A stretch of DNA of 64,000 bases from Paraglaciecola sp. MB-3u-78. GTDB taxonomy: Bacteria > Pseudomonadota > Gammaproteobacteria > Enterobacterales > Alteromonadaceae. The position numbers and the translations under genes are program-made. Positions 45,396-52,999 of the stretch are shown piece after piece (position 1 is the first letter of the stretch; each line of letters begins with the position of its first letter). The notes beneath the pieces are model-generated. The model saw only the letters and a program-made list of their open reading frames with translations. It made no database searches and was not told the DNA's origin. The stretch covers positions 248,001 through 312,000 of the forward strand of contig NZ_PJCF01000002.1 of NCBI RefSeq assembly GCF_002835935.1. Reading direction: 5' to 3'.

Positions 45396-46631
45396 CTAGG
45401 GAGTCATCCAGTCGATGGGGAAATTATCTTTGACTAACTGGTTAATACTCACATTTAAAATGTTGTATTGCTCACCGACATTTTCAGCAAACCTTGATGG
45501 TAAATAACTGCGAGCGATTATCATTGAATCTGGGTATTTGTTTTTTAGCCACAAAGAAGTTCTAAAGTTTTCTTCAACAGAATCGGTACATAAAATGATA
45601 ATGGGTTGAGTGTTAGTCAAGTCCACTTTGGAACGCAATTGCTGCCACACTTCTGGATGAGAAATATTACCCTCGAATATTTCTCTGTTACAAAAATTGG
45701 CTAATTGGTGTTGTTCGTCCACAACCTGAATTCGTCGTTTGGCATCAATACCAATAATCGCAATAGTAGCAATTTCTTTTTGTGCATAGTGTTGCAGTTC
45801 TTCAAGTATCGTTTGACCAAACAAACCAAAACCGGCAATCACTACGACATCCTTGGGTACCGTTTGCACGAAGTGCGAAATCAAATGTTGTTGCACTAAA
45901 GCCGATGCGGCCAACTGGTAGGCATTAAAATTGATACATTGTTTGGCTACCGCAGAGTCAGCCATGGAACGCATAAAACGAATACTATTGCAGTGAATAA
46001 TAATTTTGCCCTTTAATGAGGGTTGTAACTGCAAAATTTTATAGGCGGCTTCATAATTTTGAAAATTATCTTTGCCAAGTAATACTACTTTTTTAGCTCT
46101 ATGCAGAAATAATTTAGATAAAAAATAACTACGGGTAATATCGCCAGTGATCACCATAGCGTGATAGCGGCGTTTTAATTCTTCTTCGCGTATAGGTGAA
46201 ATTTCATCACATATGATCAGCAATGGGATCTTAGGTTGTAACAACCTAAGTTGTTTTAAATAGGTAATAGTCAATTCGTCTGAGCCGGAAACCACTATAT
46301 GATTACTGATCCGCCGAAAATGCCATTTGTAAGGAGAAATGGTTTTAATTACCGCTTCAATGATGGTGGATGCGGCCAACATTGGTGACGCAAAATAACT
46401 TAGCCACAACATCAAGCGGGCATATAAGGGGCCGTCAACAGGCGTGCCTATATCCAGTCCACCCATCACAAATAAACCCAAACTGTAATAGGCTTTAGTT
46501 AGCATATCTGCAGTTTGAACATCTGGCCGCTCTGATAACGACACTCCCATCATCAAAGCCAAGAAAGCACAAAGAAAAAGTACCGCGGCAGCAGACCATC
46601 TCCAACTATAATTCATTGTTAGTAAAGACAT
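45396..46631 (-). CDS. membrane-anchored two-RCK channel-like protein
   Basis: 411 residues from the ATG at 46631 (AGGTGG upstream; a GTG three codons earlier also in frame). Two N-terminal helices with a pore-like loop (YYSLGLFVMGGLDIGTP), a third helix region (LMLWLSYFASPMLAASTIIEAV), and two Rossmann RCK/TrkA-N domains: HIVVSGSDELTITYLKQL (about residue 113) and DVVVIAGFGLFGQTILEEL (about 262). This is the tandem-RCK K+ channel architecture, although the usual TVGYG filter is not clear. Possibly works with the antiporter downstream. Confidence 0.75.
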   Translation of the reverse strand: MSLLTMNYSWRWSAAAVLFLCAFLALMMGVSLSERPDVQTADMLTKAYYSLGLFVMGGLDIGTPVDGPLYARLMLWLSYFASPMLAASTIIEAVIKTISPYKWHFRRISNHIVVSGSDELTITYLKQLRLLQPKIPLLIICDEISPIREEELKRRYHAMVITGDITRSYFLSKLFLHRAKKVVLLGKDNFQNYEAAYKILQLQPSLKGKIIIHCNSIRFMRSMADSAVAKQCINFNAYQLAASALVQQHLISHFVQTVPKDVVVIAGFGLFGQTILEELQHYAQKEIATIAIIGIDAKRRIQVVDEQHQLANFCNREIFEGNISHPEVWQQLRSKVDLTNTQPIIILCTDSVEENFRTSLWLKNKYPDSMIIARSYLPSRFAENVGEQYNILNVSINQLVKDNFPIDWMTP

Positions 46632-46914
46632 ACGGCCCACCTTTGAGTGTAAAATAAAAATAGTAAACTAATTCCACTAAGTTCACAGCCCATATAAACG
46701 ACATATAAAAACCACTGTGAACATCACTTAATTTTCTTCACTCTTAGGAATAGCAATTCACTCTAATCATACCTGACAACATAGGTGTGATGCTAAAGTG
46801 AATAGTATTAATAGGACCGCCTTGTCCTTTCTCATTAAAATAGAGTTATATTGAGATACCAATACCAGAGTTCAGATGCGACCCTAAGCAAAAAGGCTAT
46901 AGGTAAAGATTTGG

Positions 46915-47286
46915 CTACTTTAGCACAGGCAACAAGTGGCTTGGTATAGGAGAGCGGCGACTGACAGCTATGGGGCTGTAATGGGTTTCGAGGTAATCGA
47001 GAATTTGTTGCTCTTGAGCACCAAGTGGCCACAACCCTTGAGATTTTTGCATCCAGCGGATCGTTTCTAACCAATTATCTCGCGTCATACGATTTTGCGT
47101 CACCAGTTTTGCAGAATGGCAAGCGGTGCAATGAGCGCGCACAATTTCATAGTTTTCACCTATGACAAAACCTGTGATGGGGTCGTAAGTTGTTTTCTCT
47201 TCTGCCTGTATCGATAATACGCTTGTACTCAGCCCAAGCACGAACAGCACAAACATCGGCATACGCCGAATGTTAATTGAGTACAC
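46915..47286 (-). CDS. c-type cytochrome, SorB-like
   Basis: About 123 residues from a GTG at 47286 (ATG at 47262 and 47320-47322 are alternatives; the GTG follows the preceding stop by one base and has AGGTTG upstream). Signal peptide MFVLFVLGLSTSVLSIQA and one haem motif CTACHS, then LVTQNRMTRDNWLETIRWMQKSQGLWPLG and Met residues as distal ligands. It is placed straight behind the SorA-like gene, the arrangement of sulfite dehydrogenase SorAB, where it takes the electrons. Confidence 0.82.
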   Translation of the reverse strand: MYSINIRRMPMFVLFVLGLSTSVLSIQAEEKTTYDPITGFVIGENYEIVRAHCTACHSAKLVTQNRMTRDNWLETIRWMQKSQGLWPLGAQEQQILDYLETHYSPIAVSRRSPIPSHLLPVLK

Positions 47287-47287
47287 C

Positions 47288-48574
47288 CTAAACAACCTGC
47301 ACAGCGATGCGATGGCAGGCATTATTTAAGTAACCCTTTGGATTCCATCCAGGTAACACCATCGGCTGACTCTTTCCGTCGCTGTCAGTGGCTTTGGCCC
47401 ACACTTCGTAATACCCTTTCTGTGGGAACAACAAAGTACTGTGCCAATGTTGCCAAGCATTGCGGTTTACTGCTTTCGTTAATTTAGCCGGCTGCCAAGT
47501 TTGACCAAAATCTATTGATACCTCGACTTTAGCAACCTGTTTATCACCTGCCCAGGCGTGGCCATTAACATCTAGTTTGTTAGTCAATGGGTGTAATTCA
47601 CCTGATTTGGGATAAGTGACTAAGGACTTCACTGGCATAGCATGAATGATACACATATCTTCATCTGCTACTTTGGCGCCTGGAGCCACTGTTTTACAAG
47701 GCACACGATAGGCGGTTCCGACCATTTTGGCGCCATCATGCACTTGATTGCGGATCACAATTTTGTCTAACCATTTGCCTGAGGTAGACGCTGGCCAACC
47801 ACCGAACACTAATCGCAACGGATAACCATTCATAGCAGGTAAATCTTGGTCATTCATCGCCCATGCGATCAGCGATTCATTTTCTAACGCTTTATTTATC
47901 GGTACCCCACGTGAAATGGGATCTTTGTTCGGGTCGCCACTTAAATGAGTGTCTTTCCCATAATAACCAATGTAAACGGCATCCTCTTTTAAACCGACAT
48001 CTTTTAATACATCAGCTAAACGTATACCGGTCCATTTAGGGCAACCCACTGCGCCGTTAGTCCACTGATTACCTTTAGCAGACGGGCTGAATTCAGAACG
48101 TCCATTGCCACCGCATTCTAGAGTTAACTGATAAGTGTAATGGGTAAAACGCTGCTTAAGTTCTGCCAAGGTATATGTTTTACTTTGCTCAACTGACTCC
48201 CCAGCAATAGTCAGTGTCCAATTTTCAATATCAATTTTTTGTGGCGGTATACCATTATTACGTACAAACAGTTTGTCCGCAGGTGTCACTTCATCGTTAA
48301 GTAAATGAGCAGGGGTTTCGGCATTGATAGGTCGGTCATTTAACACCACCAATCCTGAGTCTTTACCGGGGATCACAAAAGGTGTCAATGTCTGGGCAAA
48401 AGCGACGGGGATAAATCCAGCTGGCATAAAGCGAGCAAACACTATTTCACTACCAATTACTGTGGTTATGGTGGCTAGACTAGATAAAAAACCACGCCTG
48501 TTCATGGGTTGTTTGCGATTTAGCTGATGTTTAACAGTGGATACTTTTGTTTGCTTGCCATTGATATCGCTCAT
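47288..48574 (-). CDS. SorA-like molybdopterin sulfite dehydrogenase
   Basis: 428 residues with a Tat signal (MNRRGFLSSLATIT, Arg-Arg about residues 26-27). The Mo-binding Cys is in YQLTLECGGNGRSEF, followed by TNGAVGCPKWTGIRLADVL, SRGVPINKALENESLIAWAMNDQDLPAMNGYPLRLVFGGWPASTSGKWLDKIVI, and a C-terminal Ig-like dimerisation domain with VEVSIDFGQTWQPAKL. This is the sulfite oxidase family, SorA type, exported folded to the periplasm. It oxidises sulfite to sulfate and passes electrons to the cytochrome downstream. AAGG ribosome site. Confidence 0.9.
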   Translation of the reverse strand: MSDINGKQTKVSTVKHQLNRKQPMNRRGFLSSLATITTVIGSEIVFARFMPAGFIPVAFAQTLTPFVIPGKDSGLVVLNDRPINAETPAHLLNDEVTPADKLFVRNNGIPPQKIDIENWTLTIAGESVEQSKTYTLAELKQRFTHYTYQLTLECGGNGRSEFSPSAKGNQWTNGAVGCPKWTGIRLADVLKDVGLKEDAVYIGYYGKDTHLSGDPNKDPISRGVPINKALENESLIAWAMNDQDLPAMNGYPLRLVFGGWPASTSGKWLDKIVIRNQVHDGAKMVGTAYRVPCKTVAPGAKVADEDMCIIHAMPVKSLVTYPKSGELHPLTNKLDVNGHAWAGDKQVAKVEVSIDFGQTWQPAKLTKAVNRNAWQHWHSTLLFPQKGYYEVWAKATDSDGKSQPMVLPGWNPKGYLNNACHRIAVQVV

Positions 48575-48589
48575 ATAAGACCTTGAGGG

Positions 48590-49567
48590 TTAAATGTAAG
48601 GTAAACTTAGGAGGATCAAAATAGCGATCCACAACGTTTCTAAAACGATGAGTAAAATGGGTTTTAGTCCCACTTCGAGCATTTGCCCCAGATTCGATTT
48701 CATGCCAATAGCGGCAATGGCAATCACTAAAGCAAAACGTGAAATGTCGGTGGCACCTTTAGTCACCATCTCTGGTAAATCTACAAAGCTGTTAATTGTC
48801 ATTAACACTACAAAGGCGATTAAAAAGGCAGGAATACCTGGCGCTTTTGCATCTGAGGTTTTATCTAGGTTCATCCTCAACACCAGTAATATACACACCA
48901 CTACAGGCATTAAAAACGCCACTCGGACTAACTTAGTGACGGTAGCCAAATCACCCGTTTGCTCTGATACTGAATATCCCGCTCCTACTACCTGCGCTAC
49001 ATCATGGATAGTACCGCCTAAAAAGATACTGGTATGAGTTGGACTCAGATTCAGTATCTGGGCCACTATTGGGTACATCACCATTGCCACTGTAGACAAT
49101 GCGGTAACCACAACAATAGTCAAAAGGGTGTCGCGGTCTTTATCTTTACTATCGGGTAACACAGCGGCAATGGCCATGGCCGCGGAAGCCCCACATATAC
49201 CTACCGCGCCCCCAGTTAATACACCAAAACGTTTTTGTAAACCTAGGGCTTTGGCTGCAACAATACCAAGACCAATAGTGCTGGTAATAGCCACTACCAG
49301 CAACAATGCCGTTTGCCAACCTAGCGCCGCCAAATCACCAAAGGCAATACGTAAGCCTAATAACCCAACACCTATCCGCAAAATATGACAGGCGGTAAAT
49401 TCAATACCCTCTTTGCATGTTGTGCCTTCATACAAAAACGACATAGCAATACCTAAGAGCAAGGCAAATAACATTGCAGGTGCGCCATAATGTTCACTTA
49501 AGAACAGTGCGGCTAGACCAACAATGACAGAAATTAAAACACCCGGCAGCTTTGTTTTTATATTCAA
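48590..49567 (-). CDS. YeiH-type putative sulfate/sulfite exporter
   Basis: 325 residues, about ten membrane helices; the start is TTG at 49567. Conserved YeiH/PSE segments are APAMLFALLLGIAMSFL, ILRIGVGLLGLRIAFGDL, VLTGGAVGICGASAAMAIAAVLP and LGGTIHDVAQVVGAGYSVS. Family members are linked to export of sulfite or sulfate in sulfonate-degrading bacteria. Here it lies between a dioxygenase and a sulfite dehydrogenase, which suits export of sulfite for periplasmic oxidation. 15 bases before the SorA-like gene. Confidence 0.87.
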   Translation of the reverse strand: MNIKTKLPGVLISVIVGLAALFLSEHYGAPAMLFALLLGIAMSFLYEGTTCKEGIEFTACHILRIGVGLLGLRIAFGDLAALGWQTALLLVVAITSTIGLGIVAAKALGLQKRFGVLTGGAVGICGASAAMAIAAVLPDSKDKDRDTLLTIVVVTALSTVAMVMYPIVAQILNLSPTHTSIFLGGTIHDVAQVVGAGYSVSEQTGDLATVTKLVRVAFLMPVVVCILLVLRMNLDKTSDAKAPGIPAFLIAFVVLMTINSFVDLPEMVTKGATDISRFALVIAIAAIGMKSNLGQMLEVGLKPILLIVLETLWIAILILLSLPYI

Positions 49568-49621
49568 TTTATTGGCTCATGTGGTCTGTAAAGGTTGTCG
49601 AAAATAACCGTTAATACTCGT

Positions 49622-50605
49622 TTAGTCTATGGCTAAAGCCACCAGCACTTGGCGCTTGCGCTCACCGGAAAATGGGCGTCTGCCATGCATAGCCATATAA
49701 TTATCGACTAAAGCTACATCGCCGTCCTGCCAAGGCAAATCAAAAGTGTACTTTTCAGACAATTTCACTGCCAGATGTAAACCTTCGATTGGGATAGCAG
49801 TACCATCACCAAACGTAATGGCACTGGAAGGATTTTCACGTACCCCTTTCCAGCCCATAAATGCTGCAATCAATTGATTATAAAATACTTTTTTCTCATT
49901 ACCCATATCGATCACAGCAGGTAATACTGGCGTAGTAGCCCGTAAACTGCCATCCGCAAGCCATTCCCAGCTATAGCCTAACTCAGCCAATTTTTGTTCG
50001 GCTTGGGCAGCATTTTGTACACTTAACGTGCTCTTCCAACTGCGTCCTTGTCCTGAGTTAGGATCATCTTCTGCTGGCATCTGAGTGGTATATTTAAGAC
50101 CTTTACTCATAAAATCAGCAGCTAACTCTGGCATTTGTTTCGCTAAGTCTGCGAACAACATATCGGAGCGACATAGAGGTGTTTCGCCACCTTCCTCGGC
50201 AGCACTTTTACAAAAGAAAAACAATTTGCTTGGCGAGATAGGCGTTTGTGCCATTTCATGATGTAGGAATATTTCCACATCTTTTGGCGCTTCATTGGCG
50301 GTGAATACACGTTCGGTGAAGTTTATCCTAACGGCATTCGACAAAGATTCTTTGTAAGTAAAATTCGGATAACCAAAAGAATTTGAGAATTCATCAAAAG
50401 TTTCAGCCGAATTGACAGGAAACCCTCTGAATAAAATCGCACCTGTTTCACGTAACTTAGCCTCAAGTTCACTCAGATTTGATTTAATCCAGTGGGCACA
50501 TTCTTGTTGTGTTGTCAGCGAACCATCGTTAACCACAACACTAGGAAAAACTGAATCTCCACAGTCTAATTGATGTGGCACTTCTACATAATTAATCGGT
50601 TGCAT
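49622..50605 (-). CDS. TauD/SyrP-like Fe(II)/2-oxoglutarate dioxygenase
   Basis: 327 residues, strong GGGAGAG ribosome site. The metal site is H115-x-E117 (IFLHHEMAQ), a His-x-Glu in place of the common His-x-Asp, and distal His307 (YMAMHGRRPFSGERKRQVLV), with Arg317/319 positioned for 2-oxoglutarate. PSKLFFFCKSAAEEGGETPLCRSDMLF matches the SyrP-like branch of TauD/TfdA. Between an aldo/keto reductase and a sulfite exporter, it is the likely C-S bond-cleaving enzyme: sulfonate + 2-oxoglutarate + O2 to aldehyde + sulfite + succinate + CO2 (inference). Confidence 0.85.
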   Translation of the reverse strand: MQPINYVEVPHQLDCGDSVFPSVVVNDGSLTTQQECAHWIKSNLSELEAKLRETGAILFRGFPVNSAETFDEFSNSFGYPNFTYKESLSNAVRINFTERVFTANEAPKDVEIFLHHEMAQTPISPSKLFFFCKSAAEEGGETPLCRSDMLFADLAKQMPELAADFMSKGLKYTTQMPAEDDPNSGQGRSWKSTLSVQNAAQAEQKLAELGYSWEWLADGSLRATTPVLPAVIDMGNEKKVFYNQLIAAFMGWKGVRENPSSAITFGDGTAIPIEGLHLAVKLSEKYTFDLPWQDGDVALVDNYMAMHGRRPFSGERKRQVLVALAID

Positions 50606-50619
50606 AAGCTGAACTCTCC

Positions 50620-51579
50620 CTAATCGTAAATGGGATAAAAAGTATTAAAGGCAGCTTCACAGAAATTTCCCGGATCATTAAATCGCCTATTACTGTTGAG
50701 CGCTGAAATTCCTTCCATCTCTTGTGAAGTCAGTTCGAAATCAAATATATCTAAATTTTCTTTTAAACGCTCGGGACGAGATGTTTTTGGAATAATAGCG
50801 TTACCCCGTTGAATCCCCCAACGTAATACGACTTGTGCTGCCGTTTTGCCTAATCTTTGTGCTGCTTGTTTAACCACAGTCTGTTCTAACACAGACTCTG
50901 CCGCACCAGCCATATCCAGCTCTAAATATGATAATGCGCCAAGTGGCGAGAAAGCGGTAACCTGAAGATCATATTGAGTGGCTAAACGCATCAAACGTTC
51001 TTGGGTTAAATAAGGGTGGGATTCCACTTGTAATACCGAAGGTTTAACACGGGCATAAGACATCAAATCATGCAACAAACCGGTGTTGTAGTTACATACA
51101 CCGATTTGTTTGACTAGGCCTTGTTCGTATAAGGCTTCCATAGCTTGCCATGTTTCAAACAAGGGCACCGGTGCTAATTCCATTTTGCCAACAGCAGTAT
51201 CGGTGATCCACTCAGGTGGATAACGATCTTCAAAATCCACAAAGGGTTGTGCGATAGGGAAATGTATCAAATATAAATCGAGATAATCTAACTGCAGATC
51301 AGCCAAGGTTTTTTCTAAAGCAGGCTTTACATGGGCTTTAGCATGATAAGTATTCCACAGCTTAGAGGTCACCCATAAATCTTCGCGAGTACACAGGCCA
51401 TCATCAATAGCACGTTTAATACCCTCACCTACTTGCACCTCGTTACCGTAATCGCAAGCACTGTCTAAATGACGATACCCAGCCTTAATGGCGTTATACA
51501 CTGCATTTGCACAGATATCTTGAGGTATTTTCCAAAGACCAAAGCCAACCTTTGGCATCTTTTTATGACTATTTGGCAT
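50620..51579 (-). CDS. aldo/keto reductase
   Basis: 319 residues, NADPH-dependent TIM barrel with an intact tetrad: Asp39 and Tyr44 in HLDSACDYGNE, Lys73 in VTSKLW, His106 in LIHFP. IPKTSRPERLKENLDIFDFELT and the C-terminal RFNDPGNFCEAAFNTFYPIYD match xylose-reductase-type (AKR2) enzymes. First gene of the operon with the dioxygenase (14-base gap), YeiH, SorA- and SorB-like genes. In a dioxygenase pathway it would reduce the aldehyde left after C-S cleavage, for instance 6-oxo-glucose to glucose (inference). Confidence 0.9.
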   Translation of the reverse strand: MPNSHKKMPKVGFGLWKIPQDICANAVYNAIKAGYRHLDSACDYGNEVQVGEGIKRAIDDGLCTREDLWVTSKLWNTYHAKAHVKPALEKTLADLQLDYLDLYLIHFPIAQPFVDFEDRYPPEWITDTAVGKMELAPVPLFETWQAMEALYEQGLVKQIGVCNYNTGLLHDLMSYARVKPSVLQVESHPYLTQERLMRLATQYDLQVTAFSPLGALSYLELDMAGAAESVLEQTVVKQAAQRLGKTAAQVVLRWGIQRGNAIIPKTSRPERLKENLDIFDFELTSQEMEGISALNSNRRFNDPGNFCEAAFNTFYPIYD

Positions 51580-51620
51580 CTATTGTTTCCAATTAATAAA
51601 ATGTGAATTTTGATTTTGTA

Positions 51621-51664
51621 TCTTATATAAGACTTAAGTTAAGTGAATGCTTAAACTTTGTCAA
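51621..51664 (-). promoter_or_regulatory. promoter and operator of the reductase-dioxygenase operon
   Basis: On the minus strand: TTGACA at 51664-51659, 17 bases, TAACTT at 51641-51636, three bases, TCTTATATAAGA at 51632-51621, then about 41 bases to the ATG at 51579. The same elements at the same distances stand before the GH31-TRAP operon (35683-35726). This points to shared regulation by the GntR protein. Confidence 0.78.
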
Positions 51665-52061
51665 ACTTGCTTTAGCAATAAGAGTCTTTCTTGGGGTGAA
51701 ACTGGCATCTTTAGAAGCATAGCTTCGCCCACTTGAACAGCTCGACATGGGAGCAATGGATGGATGAAGGAAGGATAACCTAGGTGGACTGGGCTGGCGA
51801 CCCCGTTATCGAGAAGTCGAGATTGTTACGGGGTAACCGAATGCAGATCATATGGACGTCTGAGTAACTAATTTTAAGTTATTGCAACTTGAATAAAAGA
51901 TAGTGTGCAGCTCGGCCTTTCTACCTACTTCTTTTGATTTTGTACAGATTTTAGAAAGAAGTAGCTCAGACAGCAAGACTTAGGTGGATGCGGTTAGAAA
52001 AACATCATGGGGGGTCGAGTGAAAATACATCAATTCAGCCCATGTATTTATCTAAAAAGTA
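51665..52061. other. intergenic with inverted repeats
   Basis: Nearly 400 bases. ACCCCGT and ACGGGGT at about 51800-51834 pair across a 21-base loop, and CTACTTCTTT (51925-51934) and AAAGAAGTAG (51955-51964) are a perfect 10-bp inverted pair. Neither has a T-run like a terminator. No gene is supported. The region may hold a repeat element like the one at 63541. Confidence 0.45.
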
Positions 52062-52553
52062 TCAAACCGCCTCATCGTCCTCTTCAGTTGCCCCTTCTCC
52101 ACGTACCTTCATCTGTAACCCTTTCAAAAAGTTACGCAAAATCTGATCATTACATGCTCGGTACTGGCGGTTTTCTGGTTTTCTAAATAAGGCACTTAAT
52201 TCATGTTTACTGATTTTAAAACCACTTAAATCCATTGCTTCTAATACCGCTTCGGCTTGCATATTGAGGGCTATTTTTAACTTCATAAAAATGAGGTTGT
52301 TGGTGAGTTTGCGCTCAACTGGGGCTTCGACGCCTTCACGCTTGCCACGATTCATATTAATCAAACCGTTTAAGAACAGAGAAAACTGAAGGTCGGTAAG
52401 TTCAACAAAAGCAGGATCATCGTCTTTGCGTAACCAAGTGTGAAGATGCGCGACGGTGGCGGGATAATCAGCTTGGGCAAAAATCTCAATCATTTTTACG
52501 TCGTTGAAATCGAAGATATAGCGCACACGGCGCATGACATCATTGTTAATCAT
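52062..52553 (-). CDS. DUF1456 (YehS-like) protein
   Basis: 163 residues from the ATG at 52553 (AGGAAT upstream), which removes 14 leader residues. Two repeats of the DUF1456 helical domain: MINNDVMRRVRYIFDFNDVKMIEIFAQAD and LTNNLIFMKLKIALNMQAEAVLEAMDLSGFKISKHELSALFRKPENRQYRACNDQILRNFLKGL. Function unknown; common in gammaproteobacteria. The acidic C-terminus (GATEEDDEAV) is short. Confidence 0.87.
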   Translation of the reverse strand: MINNDVMRRVRYIFDFNDVKMIEIFAQADYPATVAHLHTWLRKDDDPAFVELTDLQFSLFLNGLINMNRGKREGVEAPVERKLTNNLIFMKLKIALNMQAEAVLEAMDLSGFKISKHELSALFRKPENRQYRACNDQILRNFLKGLQMKVRGEGATEEDDEAV

Positions 52554-52648
52554 AATATTCCTAAAAACTAAGTTGGTGTATCCAACCTTAAACATCTCGC
52601 TAGTTTAAAGCTTTTTATAGCGAATGCTTTACTTTATTGGAAAAGTAT

Positions 52649-52906
52649 TTAGAAACAAAAACTGATTTGTTGCCTTTGTGACTTCAATCGTTTGGCTTGT
52701 TGCTCTCTTGCAAAGGCTCTGAGTTTGTCCATTCGATTAAGAATATTATCCGCATTTTCAGACATTTGAGCCTGACTACACAAGTCCATACGAGAGTAAT
52801 GCTCAGCGTGTAGGCTATGGTTGTAGTTGTCGCTATTTGTATCACTCTTAGCATAATTCTTAGCATCAAAAGTAGCACCACTATTTAAATTTGAATAACG
52901 GTTCAT
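52649..52906 (-). CDS. small unknown protein with strong ribosome site
   Basis: 85 residues preceded by GGAGG six bases before the ATG, so it is very likely translated. Asn/Ser/Tyr-rich N-terminal half (MNRYSNLNSGATFDAKNYAKSDTNSDNYNH), then a helix NADNILNRMDKLRAFAREQQAKRLKSQRQQ. Not a family I know. No signal or membrane segment. It stands about 50 bases upstream of the DUF1456 gene start on the same strand and may share its transcript. Confidence 0.65.
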   Translation of the reverse strand: MNRYSNLNSGATFDAKNYAKSDTNSDNYNHSLHAEHYSRMDLCSQAQMSENADNILNRMDKLRAFAREQQAKRLKSQRQQISFCF

Positions 52907-52999
52907 GTTGCCTCCAACAAATAACTGTTTATACGTACAGTATAATATTGATTATTAATTGTGCAACTTTTTTTTGAGCTTAAGGTTTGTTAGCCTTAA

